Assembly: GCA_023055355.1 (NCBI GenBank)
Contig: JALJCS010000018.1
Location: 1,488,001 to 1,552,000 of the forward strand
Length of the DNA: 64,000 nt
Direction of reading: 5' to 3'
Origin: Agelaius tricolor
Lineage: Eukaryota > Chordata > Aves > Passeriformes > Icteridae
Part shown: positions 32,347 through 43,819 of the stretch, piece by piece
Layout: every line of letters starts with the position of its first letter
Position numbering within the stretch: position 1 is the stretch's first letter
The notes under the pieces: model-generated
What the model saw: only the letters and a program-made list of their open reading frames with translations
Told to the model about the DNA's origin: nothing
Database searches by the model: none
Made by a program: the position numbers and the translations under genes

Positions 32347-34850
32347 AGGGTGAACAGACAACTCCCTAAAAGTTCAGTAGAGGGTGATCAGGCATCTCCT
32401 AGAAGTCACCAGAGACTGTGGGAACTTGTCAGAAGTATCTCATTTTTGTTCTGTTCAGGAGTGTGGTGTCGTGTTAAAGATGCAGTACCTGCCAAAGCTC
32501 ACTGGGTTGGTTTGTTTATTTTGGTTTCATTTTAATTTGGTTGGTGTTGAGTTTTTTTCTGGTTCATCCCAATCAGATGTCTAACTTTAGCCTTTTTGGA
32601 AGTTTCTGGATGCTAACTGCTGGCAGAAGGCATCAGAAGACACAGCTCCCTCACTTCCAAGCTCCACAGCTGCTGTGCTGCTAATGGATGTCCCAGAGCT
32701 AAGCTGGTCATCCACAGACAAGAATATAAAGTAGAGATGGCTTTTTCTGCCTGCCTGCCCTGTGGCTGTGGAATTCTTGAGGGCCTGGGCCCTGCAGATA
32801 CACCCTTGCTACCCAGAGAGCTTCCAGCTGTCATTAGGAGCTCCCCAGCTTGGCTGCCTGTGCTCTGGTCAGCCTTTCAGTGGCCTGCTGCTCCCCTGGG
32901 TGCTGACCTCAGTGTTTGTCCTACCTGGAAGAAATTCCATCTATTTCCAGCTATTTCCATCTTCAGGACTGGAAAGCTTGAGGAGGAGCTCTTTAACCTT
33001 TAAATTATACAGGCAGAATTTCAAGCAGCTGTTGCTGTTTGTGTGGGGATGTTGTGCTTTAGGGCTGGATGGGATTAATAAGTAGTTCTAGGTCTTTACT
33101 GGAGCATGTTGTCTTCTCCTGAGGACAGCAGAGATGGTGCTTTAATATCTCCTGCTCTTTAAGTCAGAGCTGTGTGCTTAGACCTGGGGGCTTGCAGCAT
33201 GGCCCTGCTGGGTGGTTTTCCCAGCCTGGGGTTTGTTCCTGGCTCGCATCCTTTGATAGGTGTGTGCTGAGGGTGTTCAGTGCATGACCCCCCTCTGGAG
33301 CAGCTGGGCTGCTTGGACAGCTGAAATTTGCCTTCCTCAAAGCAGAGGTTGTTAGCCAGGCTGCTGAGAGTGGCTGCAGTGCAGGGGGTACGTTTTTCCC
33401 TCAGTTAAGTGCTGTGTGGTGCCTTCCGTGATGGAACTGCCCTTGTAGCATTGTGTCCCTGCCCCTTTCCCATGTTCTCACTCCTTAGCAGACTGTGTCA
33501 TTATTAGCTTTACTAAGAGCTCTATTAATTTTACAGGTTTGTTCTCTATAAGAATTCAAACTTAAAGTGGTGTTAGGGTTGAAGCAATCCATTTGAGGGC
33601 AGAAATTGATAGTCCTAGCTAACAGCACATGGCTTTAGAGCAGAGGTTCTGGATATGTGATGGATTATTTAGGAGTTAGTGGGAAAAGAGCAAATGCTTC
33701 CTAATAGGAACAGTTGCTGTAGAGTTGAGCTGGATTCCACATTAACACACTACTCATTATTTTTAGCTCTTTGCAAACATGTAAGTAAAACTACTTCTTA
33801 CAGCAAGATTTTCTGAATATTTTGTACACTTCATAAAGGATATTTCAAGTATTTTAGTGGCTATACAGTTAAGAGGTATCTTAGAAGGACCTTTCTGCTT
33901 GAAATGCATTTCCTGTATCTAATGCTGTCTTTAATCTCATGTGGTCTCACAAAAACCTGTTCTACCTATTAAATATGCAGTAAAGCTGTTCTGTTTGGTA
34001 GAAGATTGTATGTTTAAACAGCAGAAGTCCTCACTGCTCCTGTATTTTAAAATTAAAAATTCAGCTGCAACACTACTTCAGATTCAGAGCCATTAGAATG
34101 GATTTTTCAGATTTATTCTCCTGATTACAATACAGAAAATTAATTGCTTTTGACTGTAAAGAATTATGACTCATTCATTATTTAAGAACCTTCTTGATGG
34201 CTGAACCTTTTCCACTTACTCCAAGACTTCTCATGAAATATGGCTGTTTTTTTAAACTGGTACAAAGCAGGATGCACCTCTGTCAAGCAGTGACTGCACT
34301 GCCCACGCTGTGGGGTAGGGAGGGGTGGAAGGAAAACCAGCCCCTCCTCTGTGTCCAGTTTGCTTGAGTATTCAGTGTACAAGGAGGAGAGTCTGCTGGG
34401 GATAACAGGGAAGTTGCTTCCATAGCATTTGAAAGAAATTCCTTGGTTTTATAAAAGAAAGATTGATTACTTCATTTAAACATCAATATCCTTTCATTTT
34501 GCTTGTGTGTGCTTACTACAAGTGTTAGTGTTACATACTGGGGAGAAGAAATCAGGTTTAACTCAAGGGATGTTTCCCTCTGGTCTTGGTTCAGCTTCTT
34601 GCTCCTGTCTTTTATGCTTAAATGATTTTTGTGTGTGTTTAACTTTTGTCCTTTTAGAAAACTTAGAAGAAAATGTCAAATTATAGACCTTGTGGATTAA
34701 AAGCAGCTGAAGAGCTGAAATCAGGGTTTGGTTACTTGTCAGCCCAGAAGAGTTTGCTCAGTGCCCTTGGCAGCCAGACCTCTGGAGTTGTGCATCACAG
34801 AAACAAACCTGGGATTGTGCTAGTGAGACATTTGTCATTTTTTTGTTTTA

Positions 34851-35066
34851 TAGAATCACAGAATGGTTTGGGTGGGAAGGGACCTTTAAAATCACCCTAG
34901 TCCAGCCCCCTGCAATGAGTAGGAACAGCTTCAAGTAGATCAGGTCCCCCACAGCCCTGTCCAACTTGGACTGGAATGTTTCCAGAGAAGGGGCATCCCC
35001 CACCTCTCTGGGTAACCTGTCCCAGGGCTTCACCACCCTCACTGTAAAAAAATTTCTCCCAAAATA
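34851..35066 (-). mobile_element. CR1 LINE 3' fragment
   Basis: Minus-oriented CR1: tagaatcacagaatggtttg, ggtgggaagggacctttaaa, cccacagccctgtccaactt, gtttccagagaaggggcatc, ttcaccaccctcactgtaaa, fading at aatttctcccaaaat. Confidence 0.9.
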
Positions 35067-36265
35067 AGACCCAGAGCATGTGAATTCTACGTCAAATATG
35101 GCAAATAGAGCTTTACCTCATTATAATAAAACTTCCTAAAATCTTCATGGTAGTGAAATTGTTGATTAGGTAACAATGATTTTGTAAAGCTTTTCCTTAA
35201 GAACAGATTACAGAAAATACTGCAGTCAGGGTTTTGTGGTGGGTGAACGCTCTCACTGAATCCTGTCCCTTACCTGGCCATTCACTGCAGGAGGGAGCCA
35301 GGGTTTCCCAGTGCTGCAGTTTTCAGTTCATTTGTGCAATCCTCTCCAGTCAAATTCTTGAATCTCAATTTTTTTTTGCAGTTGTCTTAACAGAGCCTAC
35401 ATTTAAAAGTAAGTTGGTAGTGATGTTGACATTTCCTTGTTCCTAATTGGATTTAAAAGTTTTGCATAATGTATTCAGAATACTGGTTTTTCTCTGAGGT
35501 TTGTTACCTTTGCTTGTGAGAACAACTGGGTTTGTAGCTGAGAGATGCTTTTGCTTGTAAAATTAGTCTCTGAGAGTTTAAGAAAATAGATATATCATGT
35601 GCTGCTTTGAAGTATTAGAAGGATTTGAGAGGCAGTTTGCCAACTGACATTTAAAACCCTTGAGAACTTGTTCCAGCCAAACCTTTTGATAAAAAAGTAA
35701 ATGCAGCTACAGCTTAGTTACTAAAATGATTTTAGCTGGTGGTTCAGTGCGTGTAATCATCTTGGAACATCCTGAGACTCGTTCTTTTGTTCAGTTCTCT
35801 ATCATGGCTTTTGGGCTGTGTCTGTGAGCTTCTCACTTCTCAAATCCAGAAATCCTTCCCATGATATTGAGGCACAGTGGCTCTGAATGCCGTGTTGGCT
35901 GTGGTAGTCATGTAAAGAACACTTCCTTTAGCAGGAGTGGTTTTGGGACCCTTCCTGGGGGGCTGTGACTTAGAACTGATGGGATGTCTCACTGTGTGAC
36001 ACCTCTGAACCTTACGGGCTGTTTGTCCTTGCCACACTGCTGGCAGGGTATTCCCATTGGAAATGCCAGCTCCTGGCTGGCACAGGGGCCCACAGGTGAC
36101 CCTGGAGGTGTTCCTGGGGACCCAGGAAACACCAGGGGCAGAGCCAGGCTGGGCCAGGCCTCTGCTGATCCTGATGCAGCTATTCAAGGGCCGGGAGTTT
36201 GGCTTTGGTTTTCATTCAGTTTTTGTTAGTCAGGGGACACCTGGTTTGGGAAGAGCCCTGCAGCC

Positions 36266-36324
36266 CTGCTCACTGTGGTACAGCAGAAGGTTGTATTTTG
36301 CTCACTGTGGTACAACAGAAGGGG
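36266..36324 (+). repeat. Short duplication, two copies of about 23 bp
   Basis: gctcactgtggtacagcaga recurs as gctcactgtggtacaacaga about 34 bp downstream, each followed by agg. Confidence 0.7.
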
Positions 36325-39300
36325 CTGGATTTGCTGTGACTCTGGCAAATGGCCCAAACCTGACTCTGCTGCTTGGGACAGTGGGTGCAGACTGCTTTTA
36401 ACATGCCATGAAAGAGTGAGCTTTTGGCACCTCTGCTTGAAAAGGGAGGAAGAAAGAGGCAAATTCAGTTTTACAGTATGCACAATTTTAATAACAAAAT
36501 GCTTCTGTACACTGCACTTGTTTTACTCCATTACTCACACCCCCTCCCACCAGAAGTTGGCTCTTGAAACATAATTTAAACACAATGCATCTAGGACTCT
36601 GTAATCTTGGGTTGCTAAGCTGGTAGAATAGTTCACTTACTAGTGTTTTCATTAGTAAAAAGAAAAAATGGGGTGGGTTTTGTTTGGCTTTTTACAAAGG
36701 AGTGGTTGGGAGATGGCAGGTGTAGCTTCTTGGTGCTTACACAGGGGTGTACAATGCTGTTTCACCCCATCAGAGGGCTGACTATACCCTTCAAGGCTTC
36801 TGGTACCTTTCCCTAGATGCCTCTCACAAGGCAGATTTTTACACAAGATGTGAAATGCTGAATTTCCAGCTGATTCTGAAATTATCTCTAAGCATCCTGC
36901 TAACGTGGTGCCTTAAAAAGCAAAGCCCAGCACCAATTTTAGCATCTGGGACATTTGCAGTGGAGGAAGGTGTGGGGAGGGAGGAGCTGCTGCCTTTGGT
37001 TTCTGTTGTTTCCTTGCTTGTTCCTTTTGGGAGGGGAGGAGAAATACTGTATCCCCCTCTGAACTTGTTTAATTTTTATGGAAAACGTCATAAGAAAGAT
37101 GAAATTCAGCTCCTGGGTAAGTTTCATAGGTCTGAACAGATGGATTTTGATAGCTCACAGATCACAAAATTAAATCAACTTTATTTCCATTAAAGTAGTA
37201 CAGAAATTATCTTAGACACATTAAAAATAAGCATGTAGTGCAGATTTCTGGTTTAAAGCCACGGGATGTGTCTGATTTTACAAGGTAGCAATAGGCCCCT
37301 GTCTTGTAAGGGGGTAATGGGACAGAAGCTCAGATTTGCATGTGGCTGATCACTGAAAAATTGGATCATTTCTGCTTGGGGGAGAAACAAACAAAACCAA
37401 ACACCGATGAAGCAGCATTCATTATATTTCCATCTGATAGGGAACGGGAGCTCAGTGCAGAGGAGTACTTCAGCTGGAGACTGAACACTCACCCATTTCA
37501 CCCTTCATCGAGTCATTTTTACTTGTGTGCATTTAAACACTGATCTAATGCAGAGAGACTAACTGGGAGCATTAATTCAGCCTGTTCCAGGAGAATGACT
37601 CAAAACCTGAACTTGTGCTGCTGGGTTTCCATTTCACTGACACAAGGGTGAGGAGCAGGGGAAGCTGCCTGGATATCAGTGAGGATGGAGGAGATCTTTG
37701 GATGGGATGAGGACCTCAAGAGCAGTACAAGAAATTCTGTTTCTAAAAGACCCAAAGACCTCTGAGGTTGTGCCTGGAGGTGTTGAAGCACCTGTAAGCA
37801 GTGTAGGATCTGTACAAGCTGAGGCTGTGCAGCAGAGATTGTGTTTGGGGAGGGCAGGTTAACAAGCTCCTGTCATCAGCCAGTGCTGGTACTGAAATAC
37901 GATTAATTTAAACCAAATCATCGTGGTTCTTGTTCCATCAACAAAATAAATCAGGGACTGCTGAGTAGCACAATTATTCCAATCCCCTCCTTGCCTGGAA
38001 GAGTCACAAGCAATTGCAAATGGAAGACAGTAACTTTAAAATAAAAAATATTAACAGCCTTTGGCTGTGTCCTTGTGCAGAGCAATGGCTCTGCCTGGTG
38101 CTCGCTGTGCCTCCGCAGGGAATTCAAGTTGACTTCACTGCTGCTGTTTGACATTCTGCGAGTTTTATGATACCTGTTACCCTAAATGTAATGTTTGCTG
38201 AATTGCTTTGCTTATGCCTGGAACCTGGCAACAAATGGGTTTGGAAATAGCAGACGTAAACCACAGCATTTGGGAGACTGGCTGTGGAGTGCAGAGAGGG
38301 AACGGGAGCAGTGCTGGGCTGTGCCTGCTGGACTCCTGCTCTGCTGTCTGCAGCCAAGCACTTCAGGACTGGTGGAAACTTGGGTGCCTGGGTGGGTGTG
38401 CTTGGACAGGCATTGGAACAGTGCTTTAATGCTTGGAAAATCACCGTGAGTGACAGGGATGGAGAAGAGGGTTAAATGCAGCATTGCTGGAGGATCTGTC
38501 TTTGCTCTTCCTGGGGGGAATTAAAAACTCATAAAGATGGAGTGGGACAGAGCTGGGCTGTTGGGAAAGCACCTCCTCTGGAGGAACCTCAGCTCCTCAT
38601 CAAGCAGCCACTTCTTGTTCCCATGTGGAAGACTGAGGTGGTACCCCTTGGACTGTCTGACAGCCAGGGTTTCTGGGATTGCTTCCTGCAGACACAGCTG
38701 AGGCTGTCAGAGTTCAGTGGTGACATCTGATTGGGCATGGCAGCATGGCCAGATTATTTGGTTGCCAGAGTAATTAACAAGCTCAGTGATGACTTTGTCT
38801 GTGCTGGTACCCTGCAGCTGTAGGTGGAAGTCATCCCCGAGTGCCTCCTCCCCAGGCTCCTAGAGCTGGCCTTTGCCAGCCAGTGCAGGGTGAGGGACAG
38901 TGATGTCCACTCAGTGCTCACTCACCTGCTCCTAGAGCAGCATCCTGGGCCTCGGGAGAGCTGGGAGCACTTAGTTATGGGAAGGAGCAAAGCAAATCTT
39001 CCTACGGTAGCTAAATACCCCTGGGGACCAATATGGGTTTGTATTTCTTAGCTTAGCTCTGGCCTTCTGCCTCACATGGGCTTTAACCATCCCGAATATC
39101 TTCTCTTTGTCCACCTACCTCACAGGATGTTTTATAGTCAGTTAAAAGCAGTAATTAATTTCCCAGAACAGGTGTAAATGGACTCATCTTAGTATTAACA
39201 GTAACAAGAGTTCAAAGGTATCTCTATGGAAATCCATTAGGCTTCACTGGATCATCTCTTCCATTAAAGTACAGAGTCAAGGGAAGTAAACAAAATATTG

Positions 39301-39719
39301 GTTTTATATTAAGGGCACTGTATGTAAAAGTAAAATGATGCAAATTAATATCTTCAAAACCAGCAATTGAAAAACCTTTATGTAAAATCTTATGAGAAGT
39401 TACTTATCTTGCTATAATTGCCTTGAACAAATTCATCTCACAAGAAAACATCAAACTGTTGTATAATTGCACCCTAAATACCTCACTAAGTGGCAATACA
39501 GAGAGAAAAGCAGAGTGAAATAGCAAACGGATTTTTGTGCAGTGGTTTTTCTGTTTAAAAAGTTTGCAGGATAGTTTAGTACATCACAATTAGCGTACTG
39601 TAATTATGGATTGGGTCAAAGTATGGCAACACTGTGAGGAATTTCGTTTCTTCATCAGGGTGTGCTGGTAATTGTTTAACACTGCAGCATTGGACACAAC
39701 ACATTTTTTAGTTATACAT

Positions 39720-39738
39720 ACATGTATATATATATAAA
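39720..39738 (+). repeat. (TA)n microsatellite
   Basis: acatgtatatatatataaaa in AT-rich flank of LRRTM2; a second TA-rich run lies near 39975-39997. Confidence 0.75.
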
Positions 39739-40275
39739 ATAATTCTCCATCCCTCTGAATCTTTTAGCTTTGGTTAGAATGTTTACAATATTTGAGCAGT
39801 TGACTTAAAAATAATGTAATCCTTTGCAGACCCCCCACCCTCCCACCCTTGTGGCATCTGAGTACCACCATCACTGCATAGATCTGCAAATATTTACATA
39901 TAATTCCATAATAGAGTATAAATAGTAATATGGTACTTCTGGCTAAAGAAACCAAATTACCCTTAGAATGAGGTGTATGTGTATATATATTTATATATGA
40001 TTTTTTAAAAAGTCATACTAGTTTAGATTCTGTCCCATATCGAGTAAGAAACAAAACATTTTTCAGTGAACTATTCTATAAACTAATCATATTCTCCTAA
40101 CTTATCAGAAGGGGTCTTTTTTTATCTTGAATTTTGGAAGAGGAGGACAAGTGAGAGCTTATATTACAGGGGCTAATTCTGTCTCCAGAGAAACCAGTGG
40201 AGTTAGTGCATGAAAATAGCTTTCCAGCCAGAGGAAGCCTCAGCTGGGGGGGCAGCAGGGGGACAAAGAGAGGCT

Positions 40276-40307
40276 TCTTCCTTCCTTCCTTTCTTCCTTC
40301 CCTCTTC
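40276..40307 (+). repeat. (TTCC)n microsatellite
   Basis: Imperfect cttccttccttcctttcttc run followed by cttccc. Confidence 0.8.
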
Positions 40308-40568
40308 TCCTTAACCTTGCTGTTGATATTTGCTTTTAATTAAGAGAACCTTGCATTAAGGGTATTTACACATGAAAAGGTGCTGAAATGCTGTTTGTTC
40401 ATCATCATTAAGTAATTAGCCTGAATTCATGAAAAGCATCATCAAGTGAAACCAGGGAGCCGGGGACTGAATGTACTTAATATTTCCAATCGATGCCAGC
40501 ATGCTGAGCCTCTCTAAAGAAGCTGCAGTGCCAATCTGGGGACACACGGAGGGCTGTCCTGCTCCTGG

Positions 40569-40795
40569 AGGGATGTGTGCCCATCCTGCTTGAGGCTGTG
40601 TGTGTGTGTGTGTGCCTACCCTGCTCCTGCGTGTGTGCGTCCATCCTGCCTGGGGCTGAGTGCTCATCTCTGTGTGCCCATCCTGCCTGGAGCTCTGTGT
40701 GTGCCTGTCCTGCCCATCCTGCTTGTGTGTGTGCCCGTGTGTGTGCCCATCCTGCCCAGGGCTGTGTGCCCATGTGTGTGTGCCTGTGTGAACTG
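40569..40795 (+). repeat. GT-rich variable-unit minisatellite
   Basis: A repeated phrase of the type tgtgtgcccatcctgcctgg followed by agctctg or ggctg recurs at irregular spacing, separated by pure GT runs such as tgtgtgtgtgtgtgtg at 40601-40616. The irregular unit length suggests slippage between GT tracts. Both strands stay open for long frames (His/Thr-rich and Cys/Val-rich), but these follow from the repeat and are not genes. Confidence 0.85.
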
Positions 40796-41469
40796 CTCCT
40801 TTCTGTGCCTGCTGTCCCTTTCAGCAAGCTGAGCCGTGAGCATGCACAGAGCAAAACTATTTCAGATAAATTCACCCCAGTGCACTGAAATTCCTACCTG
40901 GACCTTTGTTGCTCTTTATTTTTTTTTCCTTTTGTTTTCCCTCCCTTCCCTTACTGGAGTGAAATGCTCAGAGGAGGAAAATCTTCCTCCTGGGCTGCCT
41001 TTAAAGTGCCCAGAACCAGCTGCAGTGTTTGGGATCCTCCAGCTGCAGTGGAACAAACAGAGCGCACGTCCCCCACAGATCCCTGCACAGATATCCAGTC
41101 TCCTTCCCCTAAGACTGTTTGCGGTAGAAAAAGTAGAATATGGAGACTCGGGTATAAATGTTTACACACAGTCATATAATTACATAACATGAAACATTTC
41201 ACATAGTTTGAGGTGAGCATCTCTTTAGACTTTTAAACATTAGGAGTGCAAGTTGAATGTAATCATTGCTTCTTTAACACTGAAAATATTATGGATTTAT
41301 TTTTTAAAAAACTTAAAAATACTGCACCACTCCATAAACAATGTTTCCATTAAGTAGCTTGGAAAATTAGGTTTTATGTCAACATTTGTAAAAATTAGAA
41401 TCTGATGTAGGTCCCTACAATTTTAAAGTAGGTTACTTATCTGATTTACTTTGTGATGGGCTGTAGGTA

Positions 41470-43019
41470 TTATACTTCACATTCTTTATAGGGCAGCTGC
41501 TGGCACTTGCACTGTCCGTAGCCATTGATGATGATGAAGGGTCCTTCGTGGGTGGGTTCGTACTCGTTATAGGGTCCTTGGTCTGACATATTGGCCATAT
41601 GCAGCCGTGTTTGGGATCGGAGCTGCCTGTGGTTTTGAATCATTGAGCACTGCCTAATTCTTCTTAGTGTGGGAGGGCAGCACTTCCTGGAGATGAACAC
41701 TATAAAAATGATAAAAAAGAAAGAAAACAATAAAGCCATTGTTCCTGTAATTACCCTCTGAGTGAAGATGGCATTGTTTGGCTCAGGGAACTGTTCTTCG
41801 GTGGTAACGACCATGCCTGCTGTAGTTGGAATCTCTTTGTCTCCCACATGGAAATGAGAAGAGCTTATTCTTTTCGTGTACTCGGTAGTTGGAGCTGTGT
41901 ACGATGTCGTAGCCACAGGGGTAACCACAGTTGATAAATTCCAGCAAAGCTGAAAGCCATACACTGCATCCAGAATATCCTCTCCCTGGGTGTGGTCGGG
42001 GCTGTGGCAGAGGATGGCGTGCTCCCACCGACCTTGGAAGCCACTCAACCATGTGGCCAAGGCGCAGATCTTTGGGCTGCATTCCCACAGATTGCCGGAG
42101 AGGCCCACGGTGGTGAGGGATGTCAGTGAGCTCAGGATCTTGGAATCCAGAGTGGTGAGCTTGTTGTTATCCATGAGGAGGGTTTTAAGGTTAGGCATAG
42201 TTTCAAAGACGGTGAGGTCGATGGCTTTGATTTCGTTTCCAGTCAAATCGAGCTTTGCTAAGGTGCCCCAGGTCCACTCCATCCCACATGTCAAGTTGCT
42301 AATTTTGTTCCACTGCAAGAAGAGCGTGTGCAGGCTGCTCAGCCGGAGGAAGTGAGCAAAATTAATCTTTGTCAGCTGGTTGTGCTCTAGGTGAAGCTCC
42401 CTCAGCTTGATTAATCCCGCAAATCCATTGCGAGCCAAACTTCGCAAGCGATTTGTGCTCAAATCCAGGAATTCCAGGCTACGACAGTCCCAGAACAGGC
42501 GGACCGGGATGGTCCGCAGGGAGTTGGATCGCAAGTGCAAGGTCTGTAGCTTGCGAAGGCCGTAGAAGAGCTCGGGGTGCAGAGAGGATAACTGATTAAA
42601 AGAGAGGTCCAAATTCTGCAGGTTAAGCAGCTGGCTAAAAGTTGTGTTTGGCAAATGAAAGATTTTGTTGGAACTTAAGACTAATTCCTTAAGTTTATAC
42701 AGTCCTTGAAAAGAATCTTCTCTGACTGTTGCAATTTGATTATGATCTAAGTGAAGCCAAGTAAGTTGACTGAAGCTTGCAAATTGATCCCTTTCAAGTT
42801 CAGAAATATAATTGTGCCTCAGTGACAAACCTAGCGAGCCCTTTTCAGTGGTGTTTGGCACTGAGTGAAACCCCTGAGAGTCACAGTAAAAGAGCAGCTT
42901 CTCACAGCGACATTTTGGTGGACAAGCCATGCCCAAGGCAGGCAGCATTTTTAAAACCATACTCATTGCATATAGTGCTGCCAGCATACGAGCCCCTAAT
43001 GGCCACTTGAAATGTAAGC
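41470..43019 (-). CDS. LRRTM2: LRRTM2, main coding exon (residues 2-517)
   Basis: LRRTM2 is a postsynaptic single-pass membrane protein that binds presynaptic neurexins and organises excitatory synapses. Joined to the 4-nt exon at 43355-43358, this exon gives 517 residues. The start is MGLHFKWPLGARML, with a signal peptide ending near residue 33. Then come the Cys cap CPPKCRCEKLLFYC, about ten leucine-rich repeats (for example LTWLHLDHNQI, LQTLHLRSNSL, LRELHLEHNQL), and the C-terminal cap from NLWECSPKICALATWL to FQLCWN. A stalk with NAIFTQRVITGTM follows, then a transmembrane helix at about 424-443 (LLFSFFFIIFIVFI), the RKCCPP stop-transfer, and a cytoplasmic tail ending ECEV, a PDZ ligand. 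The acceptor AG is at 43021-43020. Length matches the mammalian protein within one residue. MLAALYAMSM distinguishes LRRTM2 from LRRTM1/3/4. The frame is intact. Confidence 0.97.
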
Positions 43020-43354
43020 CTGCAGAATATAATTTAGGAAAACAACAAGATAGGATAGCCTTATCAGTACACTTGGAATATCACGGTTGAAGATTTCACT
43101 GCAGATAACATTGCCATGCATTTCCAACAAGCTAATTCTAAATGCAAGAAACAACTTACTACAACAAACCGAATACTTGGACATTACACTTAGGAGGAGG
43201 CTTTATCTCGATTACGGAGGAATACAGTGGCGCTATCGGAAAACATTTTTTTCATAAGGTTCAGTGCAGAGCAATCAGCTTTAGCATCTTAACTGCTCCT
43301 TTAAAGCAGAGCTGTCATTCATTATACAAGGAACAGAGAAACGCAGGAACTTAC
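43020..43354 (-). other. LRRTM2: LRRTM2 intron, 335 bp
   Basis: On the - strand it starts gtaagt at 43354 and ends ttctgcag at 43020. It interrupts the second codon after its first base (ATG G | GC). LRRTM family genes share this intron position. No repeat is seen inside. Confidence 0.9.
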
Positions 43355-43358
43355 CCAT
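43355..43358 (-). CDS. LRRTM2: LRRTM2 first coding exon, only ATG plus one base
   Basis: The - strand reads aagaATGG|gtaagt, with the start codon at 43358-43356, one coding base at 43355 and an excellent splice donor at once after it. Purine at -3 and G at +4 give a strong initiation context. Splicing to 43019 restores MGLHFKWPLGAR, which matches the mammalian LRRTM2 N terminus, so this start is preferred over the internal Met at 42987. The exon also carries the 5' leader, about 400 nt from the promoter at 43790. Confidence 0.92.
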
Positions 43359-43604
43359 TCTTTTGAGTACATTGGAGGGTGCATTCAGTCGTAGTTTGAG
43401 ACTCAACGCCGTGAGTCTGTGAAAGGCTCTAATGTAAGACAGCCTTGAATAATTGACTGGGTTTAGTGTCCTTTGATATTAGTGCAAAATCCACGATGCT
43501 CTCTTGGAATATTCCTTTTGAAATTGCTGCCTTGATCTCCTCTGACAGGTCTGCAATTTATAAATGTTAATACAAGTTTTTGTCCTCCGTGGCTGCTCAG
43601 CTGG

Positions 43605-43720
43605 TTAATTGAAACTCACGTTTTCCTTTTCCGCAGCTGTGGCTTCCTTTAGTCCTAACTTGTTGATGGCAGATGGGTGGCTTATTGCTGAGAGAAGCTC
43701 CTGTAGTAGCATGAGTGCAT
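43605..43720 (-). promoter_or_regulatory. Upstream ORFs in the LRRTM2 leader
   Basis: If transcription starts about 30 nt downstream of the TATA box, the leader contains two overlapping upstream frames on the - strand. One of 12 codons plus stop starts at 43720 (stop at 43684-43682). Another of 35 codons starts at 43712 (stop at 43607-43605). A consensus splice donor GTGAGT at 43619-43614 inside the second frame raises the possibility of a further leader intron. Both ORFs are far from the main ATG, so they could reduce or modulate translation. Function is inferred only. Confidence 0.4.
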
Positions 43721-43789
43721 TTACTGAAAAGCTTTTCAGGGAAGCGGTACAAGAATGGATTTGCTTATGCGCTGCGACCACACAGGGCT

Positions 43790-43797
43790 CTATATAG
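43790..43797. promoter_or_regulatory. LRRTM2: Palindromic TATA box CTATATAG of LRRTM2
   Basis: CTATATAG is identical on both strands. For LRRTM2 (- strand) it sits about 430 bp upstream of the ATG and directly downstream of the CRE cluster, which is the expected order. On the + strand it could also direct transcription towards the downstream CTNNA1 exons, with the CREs just downstream. Confidence 0.75.
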
Positions 43798-43799
43798 GC

Positions 43800-43819
43800 T
43801 GACGTCACCTGGTGACGTT
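43800..43819. promoter_or_regulatory. CRE pair in an inverted arrangement
   Basis: A full consensus CRE, TGACGTCA, lies at 43800-43807, and a second CRE-like TGACGTT at 43813-43819. Together they form an inverted repeat with arms ACGTCACC (43802-43809) and GGTGACGT (43811-43818) around a single T. The middle also holds an E-box, CACCTG. CRE sites bind CREB/ATF factors and would fit activity-linked neuronal expression of LRRTM2. Confidence 0.8.

Larger units (their letters stand above)
38000..41469 (-). other. Downstream flank and possible 3' UTR of LRRTM2
   Basis: AT-rich, mostly repeat-free sequence downstream of the LRRTM2 stop on the - strand. AATAAA polyadenylation hexamers occur on the - strand at 41301-41296 and 40920-40915. 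The first would give a 3' UTR of only about 200 nt. LRRTM mRNAs often have longer 3' UTRs, so the real end cannot be set from sequence alone. The stretch also holds TA and TTCC microsatellites and a GT-rich minisatellite. Confidence 0.4.

Noticed and set aside
40416..40888. Open frames of 85-132 codons across the GT-rich repeat
   Set aside because: They translate the minisatellite on both strands and are explained by its lack of stop codons.
41470..43358. Assignment to LRRTM1/CTNNA2 or LRRTM3/CTNNA3
   Set aside because: The LRRTM signal peptide and tail match LRRTM2, and the catenin exons match alpha-E at positions where alpha-N differs (for example ELKDVGHRDQ and AGRKERSDALN).
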